A stretch of 64,000 nt of DNA from Amaurobius ferox (GCA_951213105.1 OX578138.1:93040914-93104913), one strand, 5' to 3'. Counted from the stretch's first letter, positions 1 through 13,003 are shown. Notes: generated from the sequence alone by a model not told the origin. A program made the numbers and translations.

Positions 1-1046
1 ATATAGTGACTGCTAGCAGGCAGAACTCGCTCATATCATTTTAAAGACAAATAGAGATAAACATAAAGCATAAGAATTTTCTGTACATTCTAAATTCATT
101 CTTAAACTTGTATTAAAATAGTTTTTCAGTTTCTACATATAAACGGCCGTAGATTTAGTTGGTGTTCGCTCTCTAATTATGTTACTGTTTGGGTTACAAG
201 GACGATCAGGTACAAAACTATTAGCCATAGAGTGTATATGAGAGAAATTGTGTGCATTTTGGGTGTACAAACATTTGCGCTAATCAGAAAACAATACTGC
301 ACATGCATACGACTGAGAGTATTTAATTTTCATAAATTTGATACAAATTTATTTAGAAATGTATTCAAATAATTTTCCATGGTTACAATAGGCTCTTATT
401 CATTTTAAAGAAACTTGCAAACGTATATCAGCGCAAGTAAAATAATAATTTGGTGTACAGCTGTTTCGAGGTAACGCCAGAACCAATTTATCAGTGCCGG
501 ACAAACGACGAACTCGAAGTCTAAAAGACGTAGTTGGTATACACTGAGGGATATATATATATACATAAATACATAGATGAGCGCCTCGCTCTATATCTGG
601 CTCACGAGCCACCACTGGCGTGATCAGTAATCAGTAATATTTCGGCATAATCGTAACATTGCGTAGCCTTCATAGCACCTCACATCGAGAAAACAAAATA
701 AAATAGTACTTCTATTTCACAAGTAAACACACTAATTGAATTATTTATTTCTTCAGAATTTAATTAGAATTACCTACCAGAATTTAATCTAAATAATCAT
801 CTATAAATAATACCGGATACGGTATGAAAATGTCACCGTTCCGCCATAGCAGTGATTAAAAATTCGGGTTGTAACAACCTGAAGCCTAGCAACGCTGGAT
901 GGAAAAAAATTCTTTGTAAGTAAGAGTAATTTAAAATGCGAGAGTTATAAATACATATTCATATCAAAGAATAAAATTAAGCTAAATATTTGAATGAATG
1001 TGACGAAATGACAATAGATAAACTAAAGCATATATGTTTCGATGTA
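1..1046. other. AT-rich sequence, nothing recognised
   Basis: No open frame here has codon structure or a motif that I recognise. A short TA tract lies near 550-565. The stretch ends where the first family A repeat begins. Confidence 0.5.
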
Positions 1047-2076
1047 TTTAAAAAAAATCTGATGTGGGCAACACATGACTTTCCTTATATAATGAAATGA
1101 ATTTACTACTTTTACAGTAAAATAAATAGGTTTTTCTTCTAGTAGACACTAATATCCTTTCCAAGATATCGACTTTTCGACAATTAATCGTCATTTTTAT
1201 CCATTTGGCGAGATTTTCGTTAATTTGGCAATATTTCAAAAAGTCGCCAAGTTGGCGACATTCTGCCGATTTTGTCGCTAAAATATCGCCAAGCGTTATG
1301 GACAAAGAAATAAGTTATATATATATATATATAACATATTAGATATTGAATTTTCGACATATATTATATAACTATTATTATATATTTATATATTATATAA
1401 CTTATTAGATATTGAATTTTCCACAATTAGTCGTCATTTTCATTGATTTAGCGTCAATTTTATCCATTTGGCGAGATTTTCGTTAATTTGGCAACATTTC
1501 AAAAAGTCGCCAAGTTGGCGACATTCCGCCAATTTTGTCGCCAAAATCTCGCTAAGAACGAAGAAATTCTCGTTATGAACGAAGAAATAAGTTATTCTTA
1601 CAGCAGATAAATTGGCGTTCAAATGCAAAAGTATTACTCAAAGTATCTTTTTTCATGAATGGAACGAGCTAGATCCACGAGAATGATGTCACCCAATTTA
1701 TCGCATGATATTATATATGAAAAGTGAACATGTTTCTCAATAGGAAATATTATTTTTCTATTTTATTTGACTTTTTGATAATTTTTTTTAAAAATGTGCA
1801 CTATCTCGAGAACGGTTCATGTTAGCGTTCTAAAATTTATGTCAATCGTTTTCTAATGAAAAATTACATAAGGAATGTCTATTTACGTAACTTTATTATT
1901 GGTTTTGATTTTTTGACAATTTTTTCAAAATTTCATTCGAAAATTTAGGGGGGTTCTGAACATTCGATTGCGTATAAAAACAATAGGCTTCCAGTGTTTA
2001 CAGATTGTGATTTTTGTACCAAATTTGGTTCGAATCGGTCCATTCGTTCGTCAGTTATCGTCTCCACAGACCCACT

Positions 2077-2114
<38 letters not shown>

Positions 2115-2242
2115 TCACTTCAAAAATGTTTGATTCGTGATCAGGGATGCTTGAAACGTGCTCTCCCGTCGAAAACTCGAATTCGAATTTCCGACCCCGT
2201 CACAATACTTTCCTTATACATTATGTATATAAGGAAAGTAAT
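1047..2242 (+). mobile_element. Family A short non-coding element, copy 1
   Basis: The copy begins with an A-run followed by TCTGATGTGGGCAACACATG and ends in the hairpin ACTTTCCTTATA / TATATAAGGAAAGT near 2208-2240. The (CA)n tract lies at about 2079-2110. This copy is longer than the others because the TTGGCGA/TCGCCAA palindrome module is present twice (about 1200-1290 and 1465-1560), separated by AT-rich sequence with a TA run. No protein is encoded. I infer a non-autonomous DNA element, because neither end shows a poly(A) tail in the orientation expected of a retroelement. Confidence 0.8.
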
Positions 2243-2448
2243 AACTACATAAATAAATATGCCGGAATCATTCTACGGTTTCGATTAACATATCATTAGA
2301 AGGAACTTTCTTTGATTTTTGCGGTGGTGGTAGTAAGATGAAAACCTTGTGATAATATTTTCGGCCGCTAGAAAACCGATTTGGATAAAAATCGCTCACA
2401 ATCGTGTTTCCACATAAAATAACGAAAAAATTAATTTTAATTTAAAAA

Positions 2449-3756
2449 AAAATATGATGTGAGCAGCATATGACTTTCCCTGCAAATTCAAATTCATTTT
2501 GTAAATTTTAATTTCATTCTGCATTAAATTGAGTTTAATCGCAGAAAATAATATGGATAGGTTTCTAATATTATATCAAATTTGTCTTTTTATTTCATCT
2601 TCATTTCGTTTGGCAACTCAATTTATTTTAAATTCTTCAGGACATTAAAATTGCAAAAAACTGCAATATCTCGAGAACGGTTTATTCTACAGTCAATGGG
2701 ATCAGGCTCATTCGCTTAATTGTCAAATTTTACATGTACTTAACTGTACATGAACATGCACTTAATTATTATATTTAAACAATTTTAGTCATTTATTTCA
2801 GAGTTTCACTACCTTTGAAAACCATTTCGCAAAAAGGAATCGGTTATACATTTCCTAATCATATCAGAATCAAATCAGCATCAGGATAGCCATCATGGAA
2901 AAAATATTAAATTGTTTTTTAACTGTGAAAATCGTCTTCCTTTCCTCAAAATTTAAAATTTAAACATCTCGAAAATGGTCCGTCTTGGAGTAATAGGGTG
3001 GATATATTCCATTTTGTCGTTAAAAATTACATATAAAAAAAGCATTTAATTGATACATTTGAGCATATGTAGTCTTTTAATTTAGATCGAATATTTCAGA
3101 TTTGTTGGCCATTTCGTAAGAAAGAAACAGATTATTTTTTTTTCCGAATCCTATTAAAATCTAACCAGCATCATAGTATCCTTCAAGCGACTAATCCACC
3201 AAATTTTGTGTAATTCGGGTAATTAGTTTGTCAGCGAGAGAGGGTACATACAATTTTTACGGGCCATTTCGCAAAAAAAAGGCAGGCTCATTTATCCCGA
3301 ATCGTACCAAAATCCCATAAGAACCAGGGTAAACCACAAGTAACTTATCTTCCAAATTTTGTGAAATTTGATTTATTAGTTTTTTCCGCTAGAGTAGTTA
3401 CATACAATTTTTGTGGGCCATTTCGCAAATAAAAGGAGAAGGTTCATTTTTTCCCGAATCGTACCAAAATCTAATCAACACCAGGGTCGCCCACAAGTGA
3501 TTTATCTACCAAATTTTATGAAATTTTCTCCATTAGTTGAGTTCGAGTGGATACATACAATTTTTGCTGATTATTTCGTAAAAACATGCAAGTTCTTAAT
3601 TTTGGAATCGTATCAAAATTTATTCAGCATCTGGCTATCCCACAAGTGACTCATCTATAAAATTTTGTGAAATTGGTCAATTAGATTTTCAGTTAGAGAG
3701 CATCCAGGCAATTTTTGCGGAACATTTCACAAGTAAACTCAGGATCTTTTTATGGG
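2449..3756 (+). mobile_element. Family B element, left part (interrupted copy)
   Basis: The left end ATATGATGTGAGCAGCATATG followed by ACTTTCCCTGC parallels the family A left end with substitutions. The body contains the phrase 'ATCTCGAGAACGGTT' that is also found in family A. The copy is interrupted at about 3756 by an unrelated insertion and resumes at about 4719. Non-coding. Confidence 0.65.
3095..3740 (+). repeat. Internal tandem repeat of about 152 bp in family B
   Basis: The phrase ACATACAATTTTT recurs at about 3247, 3399 and 3551, so the period is about 152 bp. Each unit also carries GGCCATTTCGCAAA, CCGAATCGTACCAAAATC and a CACAAGTGA-like segment. Roughly four diverged units are visible. 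A further unit lies beyond the insertion at 4719-4830 and another in the copy at 46.8 kb. Confidence 0.75.
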
Positions 3757-4718
3757 ACACAAACAAAAGAACTACTTAAAGTTAAACTTTTAACTTAATT
3801 ATCATTAACATATAATATATCTTAACATGGCCGTAAAATCGTTCATAGTGGAACTCATTATTATTGTAGTACATTGTGTTTTGTGTGCCCGTTAATAACC
3901 CTCCAATTATTTACTTTTTGGGCGAGTTCCGTAAAGGAATAATTAATTAATATAGTACTAAATGGATCACACCATTTTAACTTTAACAATAAAACATTTA
4001 TTAACAATTTAAAATAATTAATTATTTAATTTCAACAATTCTTCTTATTATTATTTCGGCGGAGGGACCATGTGAGACCACTTAAATTGCCTAAAATACG
4101 TAGTAGACTTCGTTTTTCAATGGGCACATACCTTCATGACTGTTTTGAACATAGACCATAATGCTTGCATCAGTAATTCGTACCGGCCATAACTCAGGGA
4201 GTTTGGCTCCGTCTCGTACTTCTGATTTGCACTGCACACATCAGTAGATCTAGCCATTATTTTGGAACATCTACGGAACAATCTACATCTTTAGTCATCG
4301 TGCTAAATTTTCTAAGTCATCGTTTTATTGCCATGATCTCGAACTCGTATATCTAAGTCATCATGTCGAACTTGTATTCTAGTATGTTCTACAAGTGTCG
4401 TTCTTGAGTCACAGGTTGTGGCTTTTTTTCCTCTGGGCTGTTACTCCCCCTTTTCTTTCATTTGCAGCATTCATAGTGAAGCAACAAGCACATTTTCCAT
4501 TGGTTAATCCAATGTCGTTACTTCCATTTTCGTAAGGGTTCGTTCTGTCCCAATCTGTCTTGACACTCCTGGTTTATGGTTTTATCTGACCTTTGGGTTC
4601 ACATGCTGTAAAACCTGGCGTCATTTAGACTGCAAGCATTGTTTGCCGTTTCAGACACAATAAATAATGTACATAAAACTGTCTCATCAAAGTGTGAGAT
4701 CTATTTCTGGTCTCAAAC
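3757..4718 (+). mobile_element. LTR-like insertion (family L, copy 1) inside family B
   Basis: The segment splits the family B copy. TTTTAT is present on both sides (left ...CTTTTTAT, right ...CTTTTATTCC), consistent with a short target duplication. Inside, TGTGAGACC occurs at about 4071 directly after a purine-rich GGCGGAGGGACCA, and the right end reads CTGGTCTCA. TGTGAGACC...GGTCTCA(CA) would fit a long terminal repeat preceded by a polypurine tract, but no retroviral-type protein is visible, so the class is uncertain. Related copies lie at 5301-6232 and about 54100-55211. Confidence 0.45.
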
Positions 4719-5002
4719 TTTTATTCCGAATTATACTAAAATCTGATGAGCACCAGGGTCACTCACAAAGAACTTACCTGTCAAATTTTATGGAATTCCG
4801 CCCATTAGATTTTGAGTTTGCGTTTATACATACAATGCACAGACAGACAGATACACTCACACAGAGACATCAAACTAAAAATAGTTTTTCGTATTCCAGA
4901 TGTCCCAAAAAGCATAGATCCTTCGAAAACTCTAGTTGCTATTTTCGGCATAATTTCAATACTTTCCCTATACATTACCAAGTATTGCAGGGAAAGTAAT
5001 AT
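4719..5002 (+). mobile_element. Family B element, right part with terminal hairpin
   Basis: This continues the 152-bp repeat unit interrupted at 3756. It then has a CAGACAGACAG / CACACAGAGACATC tract and ends in a hairpin at 4961-4997 with perfect ACTTTCCCT / AGGGAAAGT arms. The bases differ from the family A hairpin but the pairing is kept. Confidence 0.65.
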
Positions 5003-5300
5003 ATGATGGAGATGTATTCTCGGAAGACTTAATCTCTATAACAAATTTCATCGAACTTAAACATATTTTAGTACGGTGAGCAAATAAATAATTAAAGAAG
5101 TAACCGATATGCAATCTGGCATTGTTATCTGCATGGAGATAAAATCAAGGAGTAAAATCTTCATATTAAGAAAACATCAATATCGTTTGAGACAATAATT
5201 CAGGTGGCGCTGGGATAAGACAAGTAGTCCTGTATCGCTTGTATTCCTATGGCGAAAGACCAAAATATTTATTTGAACTGTCAATTTTCTAAAAATTAAT

Positions 5301-6232
5301 TATTAGTGTGGCGATATAAAGAATAGAAGAAGCTTAAAGTTAACATTAATTATTATTAAACATTAAAGACATGACCGTTGATCTCATAAAGTGGAATTAA
5401 CATTTAAACGTACATTGCGCGTTGTTGTGCTGCAATAAACCCTCCAATTATTTTTACCTTTTGTGTAAGTCCTGAAAAGAATAATTAATTAATATAAAGA
5501 GATTAGACTATTTAAACTTAAACAATATCATTTATTAACAATGTCAATTTATCAATAACATCAATTTTCATTAATTATTTTAGCCAGGGGACATATGCGA
5601 CCAGAATTATTAGATTTATGATAGAGTCTAGGACCTGCGATAATCTGAGCACATATCTTCCAGTTTAGTCTTGGGCTTATCATCTCTCAAAGACTTGCAT
5701 CAGTCTTAGTGCTGAAGTACGGCCATAACTCTGTGGTGTGTGGCTCCTACTCGTACTTTTAATGCAATCGCACATAGATCTCTTTCCATTACTTTGGAAC
5801 CTCTAAAAGACACTCTACAAATATGTTGGTTTTTTTATGCTTCTCTACCCGTGCTCTCCAGTCAAAATTCGATCATCTTCTCGACATGTCTAATCTCCAT
5901 CTCTGCTTCTCGTTGTCTGCCTCTGATTTCGTCTACAACTGAACTCTTTTTCTTTCTAAGCTGTGGTTCCCTTGGCAGGGGGGGGGTAGCTCCGCCTTCT
6001 TCCCCTTGGCGCTCATTGGTTCTTCTTAACCCAATGGCATCATTTCACATTTAGCAAGGTTCCTCTCAGCCCCTCTGGTCTGACACCCCTAAATTTATAG
6101 TATTATGACCTTAAAATTCACGTTGTCATAAACCCCGGTGCCAGCCAGACTACCGTTCTTTTTGCCGTTCTAGCCACCATAAATACTCAAATAAAAGTGT
6201 CTCATGTGAGAACAATTTCTGGTCTCACAATT
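5301..6232 (+). mobile_element. Family L element, copy 2
   Basis: Homologous along its length to 3757-4718. Shared phrases include CTTAAAGTTAA, CCCTCCAATTATTT, GAATAATTAATTAATATA and a terminal TTTCTGGTCTCACA. AGGGGACATATGCGACCAG at about 5586 corresponds to the purine-rich tract plus TGTGAGACC of copy 1. AATAAA lies about 40 bp before the right end, as expected in an LTR. No coding content survives. The 104-codon open frame at 5740-6054 falls within the repeat and shows no family motif. Confidence 0.45.
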
Positions 6233-7308
6233 AATACAACGCAAAGAATAACTGAAGCAATAAAGAATATTCCTACGTATTCAAAATTATTTTACTTTCC
6301 AATTCATTTTTATCTCCACATATTCTGTACTCTATCCAACAACTATGAAAAAATACTGGTTAATTATACTCATAATTAAGGAATCCTTAGTTTAAAAATT
6401 ATTAAATATACATATACACTTTACAAACACTAGCGACACCTAGATATAATTCTCAAAAATTATGGCATTTTCAAGCGTTTCATCCATAGAAGTTTTATCC
6501 CCTCCTTTCTCACTCAATGGTTATCTGTCTTATTCGCTAGACTGTTGCCAGAAATGTATAGTTATATAAACTTTATCTCGAAAACGAATACATATGTGCA
6601 TGAACGCTAAATACTTATGAATCTGAAATTTCAGTTCAAATAACAAGGGCAGAAATAAACAACTTTTCAAAACTGCAAGGCGCAGTCAGTTTATCCAATT
6701 ACATGATAATGTATCTCCTTTATGCATATGCTCTTCAGTAAGATTAATGGTGTAACTTTTCGAAAAATAAATTAATTTCTAAGTAATTTTTGGTTTAAAT
6801 ATTTCAACAAAGAAAATTAGTTTTAATTACGCCTAAAACCTCCTGGCTAACATTAAGGAAGAACGTTTTTAAATTTATCTGTTACTTTGCTATGACATGA
6901 CATATATTTCATCCAAAAATAGCTTCATCTAATGAAATGTAAATTATTCTAAGAATAATGATACTTGCTAAGACTGTGGCTTTATTTTAAGTCTTGAAAA
7001 ATGCTCTGAGTACTCTCCGAGCACGTCAAAGAAGATTATGCACTAAAGTAAATATATTTTGATAATAAACCATTTTCTGCAAAGTCAACGTAATCCATAT
7101 TTTAAAATGTGGCATCGCAACTTCTAGGAAAATTGCTGCTATTTTTAATTCATATTATAAGCTCCACCCAGGAAAATATGGTTATTCGCTAGATTGTACT
7201 CGTTTTTTTTTAAATAGTTGTTGAAATTTGTATGAATTACAAGGTTTCGAATATGAGGTATTTAAAGTAAATATGAAAGTAGACGGTCGAGAAAATATAT
7301 GTTTATAT
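6233..7308. other. Unclassified AT-rich stretch with one duplicated module (E)
   Basis: A block at about 6915-7165 is diverged but colinear with about 10545-10800. Shared phrases are TCTAATGAAATGTA, AGAATAATGAT, CACGTCAAAG and AATCCATATTTTAAAATGTG, and both copies have the same orientation. The rest is not recognised. Confidence 0.5.
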
Positions 7309-8255
7309 ACTTAAAAAATCTGATGTGGGCAGCATATGACTTTCCTTATATAATGCAATGAATTTACTACTTTTGCAGCAAAAAAATAGGTTATTCTTAT
7401 AGTAGATAATTATATTCTTTCCAAGATATGGGATTTTCGTTAATTAGTCATCATTTTCATCGATTTAGCCTCATTTTTAGCCATTGGGCGAGATTTTCGT
7501 TAATTTGGTAATATTTTAAAAAGTCGCCAAGTTGGCGACATTCCGCCAAATTTGTCGCCAAAATCTCGCAAAGCGTTATGGACGGAGAAATAAGTTATTT
7601 TTATAGCAGATAAATGACTATTGGCGTTCAAATACAAATGTATTACTCAAAGTACCTTTTCCTATGAATGGAACGAGCTAGATCCACGAGAATGATGTCA
7701 CCAAATTTATCGCATGATATTACATACAAAAAGTGAACATGTTTCTCAACAGTTAATATATTTTTTTTAATTTATGGGATTTTTTTTATAAATTTATTTG
7801 AAAAATGCGCAATATCTCGAGAACGATTCACGCTAGCGTTCTAAAATTTATGTCAATCGTTTTGTAAGGAAAAATTACATCATACGAAATGTCTATTTGC
7901 ATAACCTTATTAAATGTTTTGATTTTTGATGTTTTTTTCAATATTTCACTCGCTAAAATTTAGGGGATTTCTGAACATTCGATTGTGTTTAAAAACAATA
8001 GTCTTCCAGTATTCATGGATTGTGATTTTGTACCAAATTTCATTCAAATCGCTCCATTCGTTCGTGAGATATCGTCTCCACAGATTCACTGACACACACA
8101 CACACTCACACACACACGCACACACACACAGACATCACCTCAAAAATGTTTGATTCGTGATCAGGGATGCTTGAAACGTGAACTCCTATCGAAAAGTCGA
8201 ATTTGAATTTTCGACCCCATCACAATACTTTCCTTATACATTATATATATTAGGA
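7309..8255 (+). mobile_element. Family A element, copy 2
   Basis: A near full-length copy, from TCTGATGTGGGCAGCATATG to the terminal hairpin ending GGAAAGTA. The palindrome module is at about 7485-7575 and an imperfect CA tract at about 8094-8130. Non-coding; the 75-codon frame at 7926-8153 is a by-product of the repeat. Confidence 0.85.
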
Positions 8256-11200
8256 AAGTAAAAATTAGAACGTTCTATGTTCCATTAAATGTGCTTTACA
8301 AGTTTTTTTTTTTTTAATTATGCAGTTCAAAATGGTGACAGCCAGCTGTCAGTCTGTTTTAGCTGTCACTTTTTTAGCAGTAGATACTATAGCAAACACT
8401 ATTTAGCTACCACAACTTACGGTAGATAAACATTCTGCGTGGCACCATTATATTCTGGGTCGCTATGTGGGCGCATGCACACCGCGTAGAGGATTTACGA
8501 AATAAATCGTTTTTTATTTAAAATGCGCATCTAATTACATTACTTAAAATGCTATTAAACTACGTGGGTAACTGCAAAAACGTAGCATGTGCATAATATA
8601 ATATGGACTTCCAAAAATATGTAGACTTCTAATTGACCATAATTTACGACATAACAAAATGGTGCCGCTAAATGTTAAGCTCAAGGTAAGATCATTCACC
8701 AAGGTAAGCTCATTGATTCACGAATATTTTTTGAGCTGGAAGAGGTTCTTCTCTTCTTTTTGCAGAAGGCAACTTGTGCTATTACTGTAATACGCTTTCT
8801 ATTTTTATCAGTCTAAAATTGATAAATTTAAATTCGAAAATGATCTTTATCAAGATTTTTGGTACTGCTACTGCATTTCAAAATAGTTTGTAGAAAGTTC
8901 TGTATGAATTCATCTTTTCTTTTCGATATTCATGATAATTATATTTTTGTGATTTAATTGGGCAATTTCATGTCAGATAAGGATTCTCAAGTGGAAAAAG
9001 GTGATCCTTGCTCTTGTAGCGGAAGTTAGACCAGTTGGACCAGTTGGATCAGGTGAAAGGAAATTGCTGCGCTCTGCAATTGGATGGAGCACTATAAGTT
9101 GATAGCCTTCAAACACGGCATCTCATACGAAGCTTTATATTTCGTAACTGAGCAGTGTAGCCTTAAAAAATGTTGACTTTTGCATCTTTGGCAGAAATGT
9201 TTGAATATACTACATACCTAGTCTCCTGAATTTTTAGTATAAATTTGTGCGATCAGCTTCTAACAGAAACTGATATTAGGTTATTTTCCAGTATAGATCA
9301 GTTATTTCACAAGTGTACGACTAAAGACCAGACCGACAAATGTCAGTCATGTTGGTTAGATATTTTGCTCTCAATAGTAAAAAAGGGCTTTGGGATACAA
9401 GAAATGAAGCAAAACCCTGTGACACTCGAAGATCTCCTGGGGAAAATATCAGACTCATAGGAGATATAATGGTTATCCAGACAAATAGTTATCTTGGTTT
9501 CCCATCCCAGTTTTGTAGAAGAAATTACTTCTCTAGAGATAAGTCTATCGGAGGTTTAGAACGCATACGGAACCATTGCGAGTGCCAGATTGCCAACATG
9601 CAATCTAAGGTTCAATCCTATGAATTAATAAATCTAAGACGCAACCCCACTTTCCCTTATATGTAGAGTAGATAATGCAATATTGAGTAAGGTAAATACA
9701 TTATATGGGTGGTATTAGAAAAGAAGACATCAAGGCAAGTATGTTCTGCTTTCTACTGTAATAGTTAGCAAAAAGAGGTCACAGTCTTGTAAGATGCTGG
9801 GCCTGCAGTTGCGGAGTTCAAGCATGTAGCATAGAGAGGAAGAATTTACACAAGTGGGGGGAAGAGACACATGCACAAGTCGGCTCCGATTCTAACCCCA
9901 ACGAGATCTGGTCACATATCAAGTTGCTCTAAGCCTTACGGCTAGGGGTGTAGCCTAGTCAGTGGAACGACAATGAGGTAAAAATCTACCGTTCACCTTT
10001 AGGTAGATCAGACGATCTGGTTCGAAAGAAAGAAGGACTCCAATGAGGTTCTTCTGTTGTGTTATCTACTGTTTCCTTGAAAACTCACAATTTGCCAGCT
10101 TTCGCTTTCGTTGGCATTGCAGCCTTTGCTCAATTAGTTAGCGATGAGATTCTAAAATAATTGCCACATCTCATAGACTACAATTGGACCGCTTCAATCT
10201 TGGAATCAAAGAAATTTTGCAGGGGCTTAAAAACGCGCGTAACAATAGTTACGCAACTGGCGTCGAAAAACTGATTCCAACCTTTAATTGAATCATACCG
10301 ACTACCAGGCTGTATGACGTGACCAACCGACTTGACTGCAACTGAAATGCTGATAGACAGTCAGTTTACAGAAGCACTATAACTAAAATGAATGAACTAA
10401 TAACAAATATATCATGTGACTACACAAATACTCGGTGAAAAAAATATTTCAAATAGGCATACAATCTAACTAAGGAAATATTCCCTTTTTGATTTCTTTC
10501 TCTTGCTTTACACTCTCATATTAAATATTCTGCTCCAAAAAAGCAATCTAATGAAATGTATATTACTCTTAGAATAATGATTCTTGCTAAGACGACAGCA
10601 TCATTTAAAGAACTGAAAAATGCGACAAGTGCTTTTTAGGCACGTCAAAGGAGATTATATGCTAAAATAAATACATTTTGATAACAAACAGTTTTCTGAA
10701 AAGCCAACATAATCCATATTTTAAAATGTGTTATTGCCCCTTTTATGCAAATTGCTTCAGTTTTTAATTCTTATTTTATGCTCTGTGCACAACATTATGG
10801 ATATTAGTTTCTCTTCACTTTTAGGAATATATCTTTTTTCAAATTAGTCAAATTTTGGGATTTAAAAAAAAAGGTTTCATAAAGTACACATGATTTTAAT
10901 ATAATATTCAGGAAATATGCTTTTATTTTGTAAAATATTCTTTTCATATCATATGTTGTTTCGATGTACAAAGCAACATTCTCACTTAATTATACATATT
11001 CTCATGGAATAAATTGATTTAATTATAGTTTTAAATAAATAAAGGACAAAAAATCAAGTCTATCAATGACCTTCTCTATACAAAAGTGGCTCGTGAAAAG
11101 TAGAATATGAAATTTAATTACACACGAAATTAAATGAAATTCTTGATATAGATAGATTCAATTCATAACATCATATTAAAGTTTTATTTCCGAATTGTTA

Positions 11201-11883
11201 CTCAAATCTTATATCATGAACATTTTTCGAAGGAAAAGTGGGATGTAGGCAGATGACATAGCTTCTACAATTTTTCATACTATCAATTTCATATAAGGAT
11301 AACATTCATCTAGTATTTGTTTTGAATTGAATCTACTTCAGTTCACTTCAACCACAGTTTTGCATTATACTAAATTAGGACAATAATAAGATACTATGAG
11401 ACTGTATACATAATGTTGTTGCTAACTATCTTCTGTGATTATAGTATTAGTAGGATACATAAACTAGTTGAATTACTGCATAATCAGTTATTTATTAAAA
11501 GCCTAATTAAGCATAAAGATGAACAATATACAGCGAATATTTCTATAACTATCTTACAAGACCACCAGGCATTTATCAGTGGCAATAAATATCATTTAAA
11601 TGTTCAAATATTTCTCAAAACAGACGATTAGATTTGCAAGACATTGACGTATGCACACTTCAAGAGATCGTACTACTTCAACACAGATGAAAGGTAAACT
11701 GCGTATACATTATCTGTAGAACAATGCGGGAAAAACAGATAAGTCGTGAAGTTGTTAACCAATCTGAAAAATTTGAGACCTTTCCAGACCTCACCAGTGG
11801 TCGCCAAGTTAGCAATATTTCTCCAAATTTGTCTTCATTATGAAGCGACTCTTAACCTTTGAATTAATATAATGGTTGCTTGT
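8256..11883. other. Unclassified stretch with module E copy and GC-richer patches
   Basis: Mostly unrecognised. A second copy of module E lies at about 10545-10800. The interval 9240-10330 is less AT-rich than its surroundings and has two overlapping short frames (71 codons from 9245, 108 codons from 9340) without a known motif. It could be the remnant of an old element or of a gene exon. Confidence 0.4.
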
Positions 11884-12860
11884 TACATTCCTTATATACA
11901 TAATGTATAAGGGAAGTATTGTGAAGGGGTCGAATATTCGAATTCGAGTTTTCAACGGGAGAGCACGTTTCATCCCTGATCATGAATCGAACATTGAGGT
12001 GCTGTCTATGTGTTTGTGTGTGTGTGTGAAAGCATGTGTGCGTGTGTGTGTGTGTGAAAGCATGTGAGTGTGTGTGTGTGTGAAAGCATGTGTGTGTGTG
12101 TGAAAATATGTGTGTGTGTGTGTGTGTGTGTGTCAGTGAGACTGTGGAGACGATATCTCACGAACGAATGGAGCGATTCGAATGGAATTTGGAACAAAAA
12201 TCACAATCGATAAATACTGAAAGCCTATTGTTTTTAAACACAATCGAATGTTTAGAACCCCCCTAAATTTTCGAGTGAAATTTTGAAAAAATCATTAAAA
12301 AAGCAAAATATTTAATAAAGTTATGTAAATAGGCATTTCTTATGTAATTTTTCTTTAGAAAACCATTGCCATAAACTTTAAAACGCTAGCATGACCCGTT
12401 CTCGAGATATTGCACATTTTTCAAATAAATTTGTCAAAAAAATCACATAAATTAAAAAAAAATATTAAGTCTTGCGAAACATGCTCACTTTTCATATGTA
12501 ATATCATGCGATAAATTGAGTGACTGCATTCTCGTGGATCTAACTCGTTCCATTCACGAGAAAAGATACTTTGAGTAATACTTGTGTATTTGAACGCCAA
12601 TAGTCATTTATCTGCTGTAAGAATAACTTATTTCTCCGTCTATAACGCTTGGCATGATTTTGGCGACGAATTTGGCGCAATGTTGCCAACGTGGAGATAT
12701 TTTTAATGTTGCCAAATTAACGAAAATCTCGCCAAATGGATAAATACGGCGTTAAATCAATGAAAATGACGGTTAATTGAAGAAAATTCAATATCTTGGA
12801 AAGAATGTAAGTATCTACTATAAGAATAACATTTTTCTTAACTGTGGAAGTAGTAAATTC
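11884..12860 (-). mobile_element. Family A element, copy 3, missing its left terminus
   Basis: Read on the minus strand, the copy ends in the terminal hairpin at about 11885-11920 and carries an expanded GT/CA tract with GAAAGCATG interruptions at about 12005-12132. Its opposite end stops at AGTAGTAAATTC, short of the usual TCTGATG end, and is fused to a CA tract of another copy. Confidence 0.8.
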
Positions 12861-13003
12861 ACACACACACACAGACATTACTTTAAAAATGTTCCATTAG
12901 TGATCAGGGATGCTTGAAACGTGCTCTTCCGTTGAAAACTCGAATTCGAATTTTCTCCCCTTCACAATGCTTTCCTTATACATTATGTATATAAGAAAAG
13001 TAA
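12861..13003 (+). mobile_element. Family A 3' fragment in inverted orientation
   Basis: This begins in the (CA)n tract and runs through GATCAGGGATGCTTGAAACG to the hairpin ending AGAAAAGTA. It is fused directly to copy 3, so the pair has terminal hairpins at both outer ends. Confidence 0.8.

Noticed and set aside
4743..4770. Second hammerhead core at CTGATGAGCACC
   Set aside because: CTGATGA is present, but no GAAA follows a stem II and no stem I pairing exists. It is part of the family B 152-bp unit. A similar chance CTGATGA at 53445 was rejected for the same reason.
5740..6054. 104-codon plus-strand frame
   Set aside because: It lies wholly within the family L repeat, and the corresponding frame is not kept in the other copies.
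12006..12197. Short minus-strand frames rich in alternating Thr-His
   Set aside because: Such frames recur in many family A copies (for example 13310-13609, 29227-29436, 43216-43521, 45550-45780). They are translations of the CA/GT microsatellite and flanking repeat, not proteins.
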